NCBI RefSeq assembly: GCF_002366715.1
Contig: NZ_DFBS01000042.1
Span: 5,699-69,698 of the forward strand
DNA length: 64,000 nucleotides
Reading direction: 5' to 3'
Source of the DNA: Halomonas sp. UBA3074
GTDB taxonomy: Bacteria > Pseudomonadota > Gammaproteobacteria > Pseudomonadales > Halomonadaceae
The notes beneath the pieces are model-generated. The model made no database searches. It had not been told where the DNA came from and worked only from the letters and a program-made list of their open reading frames with translations. The position numbers were made by a program, and so were the translations under genes. Shown in pieces: positions 61,163 to 64,000 of this stretch; the stretch's first letter is position 1; every line of letters begins with the position of its first letter.

Positions 61163-61976
61163 ATGAAAGCTATTAGCGTCCACAACGTCCATAAACACTA
61201 CGGCAAGTTGCACGTTTTACGTGGTTTAACACTGGAAATCAGTAAAGGCGAGTGCGTCATTTTGCTAGGCGCCAACGGCTGTGGAAAATCAACGCTGATG
61301 CGCTGTCTGAACGGATTGGCGCCCCACGACCGCGGTGATATCAGCATTTTTGGCGAATCCCTAAACGCCCTTTCTAAACCCAAATTACGCCAATTGCGGC
61401 GCAAGGTAGGGGTGGTTTTTCAACAGTTTAACTTGGTACAAAACGTCAGCGTGTTTCAAAACGTGCTGTATGGCGCCATGGGGCAACAACGTTTTGGACT
61501 GCTCTCCTCGCTGGCCTGTTTTGCTAGCCATGAATTGCGCGAACGCGCCATGGCATCGCTTGAACGCGTTGGCTTAGCGCATAAAGCTCATACTGACTGT
61601 CGCGAGCTTTCCGGTGGCCAACAGCAGCGCGTGGCGATTGCCCGAACCCTGATGCAAGATGCAAGATGCCGACATTATTATTGCCGACGAACCGGTAGCC
61701 AGCCTTGATCCAAAAGCAGGCAAAGAAATTATGGATCTGCTCCTTGAGGTAGTAGCCGAACGCCAGCTCACCGTGCTGTGTACGCTGCACCAGCTGGAGT
61801 TGGCCCAGCAGTATGGTGATCGCGTTATTGGTATGAAAGCAGGACAAATAGTGCTTGATGAGCCTCGTCAACAGGTGGCGCTAGCCACTATGCAGCAGCT
61901 CTATCAAGGCGATGTGCGGGTGGATCAAACCGCAGCCCCGAGCACTAATACCGCCGCTATCCCCTCCGTTCGTTAA
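61163..61976 (+). pseudogene. Second PhnC ATPase gene, frameshifted by a 7-bp duplication
   Basis: The gene encodes a PhnC-type ABC ATPase in two frames. The first part (61163-61708) has Walker A GANGCGKST, the Q-loop FQQFNLVQNVSVFQNVL and the signature LSGGQQQRVAIARTLMQDA, then runs into unrelated sequence and a stop. The second part, in another frame up to 61976, continues DIIIADEPVASLDP (Walker B, D-loop), TLHQLELAQ (H-loop) and the C-terminus. The break is at gatgcaa gatgcaa (61651-61664), a perfect 7-bp tandem duplication. Removing one copy restores a normal protein of 268 residues. The ATPase is therefore inactive unless it is reversible by slippage. Confidence 0.9.
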
Positions 61977-61989
61977 TATAGAGATCCTT

Positions 61990-62793
61990 ATGTCTAACCA
62001 TCGTCGTCCCATTACCCCGTTACCGCCGCGATTTGCCATGCCCACACCGTTTACCTGGGGAGTGGCGTTCGTTTTTATCGCCCTCTTTGTTCAGGGGGTG
62101 ATGGCCACTAACTTAACGTTTGAGCGCTTGCTGTGTGGGGCCGTTAACCTGGCCCACTTTCTAGGACGCGCCTTTCCTCCCGACTTATCCAGCTTAGATG
62201 TTTTGGCGTGGTCTATGTTTGAAACCCTTAACATCGCCATTGTCGGTGTCACTATTGGGGTTTTGTTGAGTGTCCCCTTTGCATTGCTGGCCGCAAAAAA
62301 TACATCACCAGCCCCCTGGTTACGCTCGATCACGCGCTTGATGATTGCCACCATGCGCACCATCCCTGACCTTATTTGGGCCCTTATTTTTGTAGTAGCG
62401 GTGGGGTTGGGGCCAATCGCAGGGGTATTGGCCATCGTCATGGACACTATCGGCTTTGCGGCACGCTTTTTTTCAGAACGTATTGAAGAGGTTCATCCCG
62501 GCCCCTCTGACGCATTGAGCGCCACTGGCGCCGGCAGGTTATCGGTGATTGGCGGCGCCATTTTACCGGAAACGCTGGCCTCAATGACCGCCACCAGCCT
62601 CTACAGCGTTGAAAAAGCGCTGCGTTCTGCGGTGACACTTGGTTTAGTGGGCGCAGGCGGTATCGGGGTCGAACTCGCCGCCGCTATGCGCTTATTTAAC
62701 TATGACCGAGCGTTAACCATTATTTTGGTTATTTTGGTCGTCGTCATTGGTTTTGAACAACTCTCTTCGCAAATCAGAAAACGGGTGATTTAA
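61990..62793 (+). CDS. Phosphonate/phosphite ABC transporter permease (second PhnE set)
   Basis: This 267-residue inner-membrane permease of the PhnE family has six helices. The visible motifs are MFETLNIAIVGVTIGVLLSVPFALLAAKNTSPAPW, the coupling loop DALSATGAGRLSVIGGAILPETLASM, and RSAVTLGLVGAGGIGVELAAAM. The ATG at 61990 is chosen because it follows the phnC-2 stop by 13 bases; a frame open to 61912 overlaps phnC-2. Only one permease is encoded here, unlike the two in the first operon. Without a working ATPase in cis, it may be non-functional or share an ATPase. Confidence 0.9.
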   Translation: MSNHRRPITPLPPRFAMPTPFTWGVAFVFIALFVQGVMATNLTFERLLCGAVNLAHFLGRAFPPDLSSLDVLAWSMFETLNIAIVGVTIGVLLSVPFALLAAKNTSPAPWLRSITRLMIATMRTIPDLIWALIFVVAVGLGPIAGVLAIVMDTIGFAARFFSERIEEVHPGPSDALSATGAGRLSVIGGAILPETLASMTATSLYSVEKALRSAVTLGLVGAGGIGVELAAAMRLFNYDRALTIILVILVVVIGFEQLSSQIRKRVI

Positions 62794-62830
62794 TATAACC
62801 AAATAACTAAAGCCACATTAAAGGCAAACT

Positions 62831-62860
62831 AAAAACCGGTGTGGAGTTACCCACACCGGT
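62831..62860 (-). terminator. Terminator of the porin gene
   Basis: accggtgtgg (62835-62844) and ccacaccggt (62851-62860) form a perfect 10-bp stem with a 6-base loop. A T-run follows only on the minus strand, matching the direction of the porin gene. Confidence 0.8.
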
Positions 62861-62972
62861 AAAGATCGAAACATGCGAGCTAGCTAAAAGCTAAAGAACT
62901 TAGGCAAATTGCTAAAGCAAAGTACTAAAGCAAAATGCCAATGCAACACTACCACTAACATCACTCTATTGA

Positions 62973-63977
62973 TTAGAAGTGATAGCGAGCACCTAATGCG
63001 TAGTACATATCTTCTTCAAAGTCATTGACGGCATCCAGATTACGATCGTTCAGTTCGAGGAACATATCGAAATTGCTAGACAGCTTGTACATTGACCCTA
63101 ACGCCCAAGCGTTGCGCTCATCACTAGCGCCGTCTACTTCGATGTTGTAGTAGTCGGCGAAGAACTTCCAGGAATCGATAGCGAAAGTAGCACCAACACC
63201 GATTTTATCGAAACCGCCACCGTTAACATCGTCATCCCCACGTGTTTCATACCCCACACGAGCAGCGAAAGCGTCCGTAAAGACATACTCGCCCGTAGCA
63301 CCGTAACGCACTTCACCGTTACCGCCACCGCGTACCTTATCGTCCACATAACCAAGCGCTAAACGAGCAGGGCCTGTTTCATAGACAACGCCACCCTGAG
63401 TGGCGATTTCAGTTCCTTCATCGCTCTGCTCTGCTTCAGTCAAACCACGTTCAGAGAAGTGCTTGGCAGAAATAACCGCCTGAAAACCACTGAGTACAGG
63501 CGTTTTATAGCCAATCGAATCGCCGCGTGCTTGGACACCACCGCCAGCAAACTCATAGCCACGCTCAACGTAGACGTCGAACGGCGTCATGACGTTGCTA
63601 TCGTAGAAGCTATCGTAGTTACCGGCCATGAAGGTACCAAACTGCTGGCTTTCCAAGCCCAGGTAGCTGTTACGCACTTCATCGAAACCAGATTCCTGGT
63701 TGCGCTGGTCGCCGGTAAAACGCCACTCTACGCGGGCAAACGCACGCAGATCAGAAGAAATCTGGTGACCAGCGGTAATGCGTAAACGGGAGCCGAAATT
63801 ACGGAACTCTTCGCCGTTATCAACACCGTCATCAACACCGCCGCCTTCAAACCCCATGGCAATACGGCCGTAGATTTCAAGATCGGTACCGTCTTGATCG
63901 TAAACGGTGGCTGCTTGTGCTGCGGAGGCTGCAAGTAAACCGCTAACGGTCAGAGCCAGTGTCGTTTTTTTAAACAT
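62973..63977 (-). CDS. Gram-negative porin
   Basis: This 334-residue outer-membrane porin has a signal peptide MFKKTTLALTVSGLLAASAAQA, then a beta-barrel sequence with alternating pattern: DLEIYGRIAMGFEGGG, SRLRITAGHQISSDLRAFARVEWRF, and ends in the C-terminal Phe (GARYHF) needed for BAM recognition. The loop-3-like segment contains an acidic stretch (GNYDSFYDSNVMTPFDVYV). It is of the 16-strand OmpC/OmpF-type superfamily as found in Halomonas. The small region at the right edge holds its promoter. Confidence 0.93.
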   Translation of the reverse strand: MFKKTTLALTVSGLLAASAAQAATVYDQDGTDLEIYGRIAMGFEGGGVDDGVDNGEEFRNFGSRLRITAGHQISSDLRAFARVEWRFTGDQRNQESGFDEVRNSYLGLESQQFGTFMAGNYDSFYDSNVMTPFDVYVERGYEFAGGGVQARGDSIGYKTPVLSGFQAVISAKHFSERGLTEAEQSDEGTEIATQGGVVYETGPARLALGYVDDKVRGGGNGEVRYGATGEYVFTDAFAARVGYETRGDDDVNGGGFDKIGVGATFAIDSWKFFADYYNIEVDGASDERNAWALGSMYKLSSNFDMFLELNDRNLDAVNDFEEDMYYALGARYHF

Positions 63978-64000
63978 CTTGGCCGCAGAAACTGAGTGCA

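Overview
The window reads as a chromosomal segment of a halophilic gammaproteobacterium of the Halomonas/Vreelandella type. The evidence is the Pseudomonas-style Fur, the tmRNA tag ANDENYAQGALAA, an NhaD Na+/H+ antiporter, a fused TAXI-TRAP transporter, and the mixture of enteric-like and pseudomonad-like housekeeping genes. This placement is inferred from protein character; no database search was possible. There is no integrase, transposase, IS element, prophage or CRISPR array in view.

Layout. 1-3400 is a conserved housekeeping block: the end of recN, fur, bamE, rnfH, ratA, smpB and ssrA. 3.4-16.2 kb is mainly transport and stress: an unknown 4-TM protein after ssrA, a nitrilase-permease operon with a divergent LuxR regulator, a His-rich ZinT, a cold-shock protein, a YrbG-type antiporter, a prephenate-dehydratase-like protein, a TAXI-TRAP transporter and nhaD. 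16.3-30.1 kb holds three large cyclic-di-GMP proteins, two with altered GGDEF motifs, interleaved with small conserved proteins and a phnDCEE phosphonate/phosphite-type ABC operon that ends in a histidine phosphatase gene. 30.3-35.4 kb is a PepSY / response regulator / histidine kinase / PhoD-like phosphatase cluster. 35.4-42.7 kb returns to core metabolism and translation: glutamate dehydrogenase, DUF1853, proB, obgE, rpmA, rplU, ispB and tRNA-Pro(CGG). 43-54.9 kb has an MFS transporter with an odd 5' end, a TSUP exporter, a nuclease-XPD-type helicase fused protein translationally coupled to a FAN1-like nuclease, an M14 peptidase, an acetylpolyamine-amidohydrolase-like deacetylase, GIY-YIG, YchJ and an M20 deacylase (argE). 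55-62.8 kb is a phosphorus-scavenging region: ugpBAEC, a DUF305 protein and a second phnD-phnC-phnE set. A porin closes the window.

How it fits together. Three operons for phosphorus-containing solutes (phnDCEE, ugpBAEC, phnDCE-2) are each preceded by 7-bp CTGTCAT-like repeats spaced exactly 11 bp apart, the architecture of PhoB (Pho box) sites, so they probably respond together to phosphate limitation. The second phn set looks damaged: its ATPase gene carries a 7-bp tandem duplication (61651-61664) that shifts the frame just before Walker B. Between its phnD and phnC are two consecutive terminator-like hairpins, the second of which contains the Shine-Dalgarno sequence of phnC in its 3' arm. 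These two observations, the shared Pho-box pattern, and the coupled FAN1 / nuclease-helicase pair are the items most worth checking.
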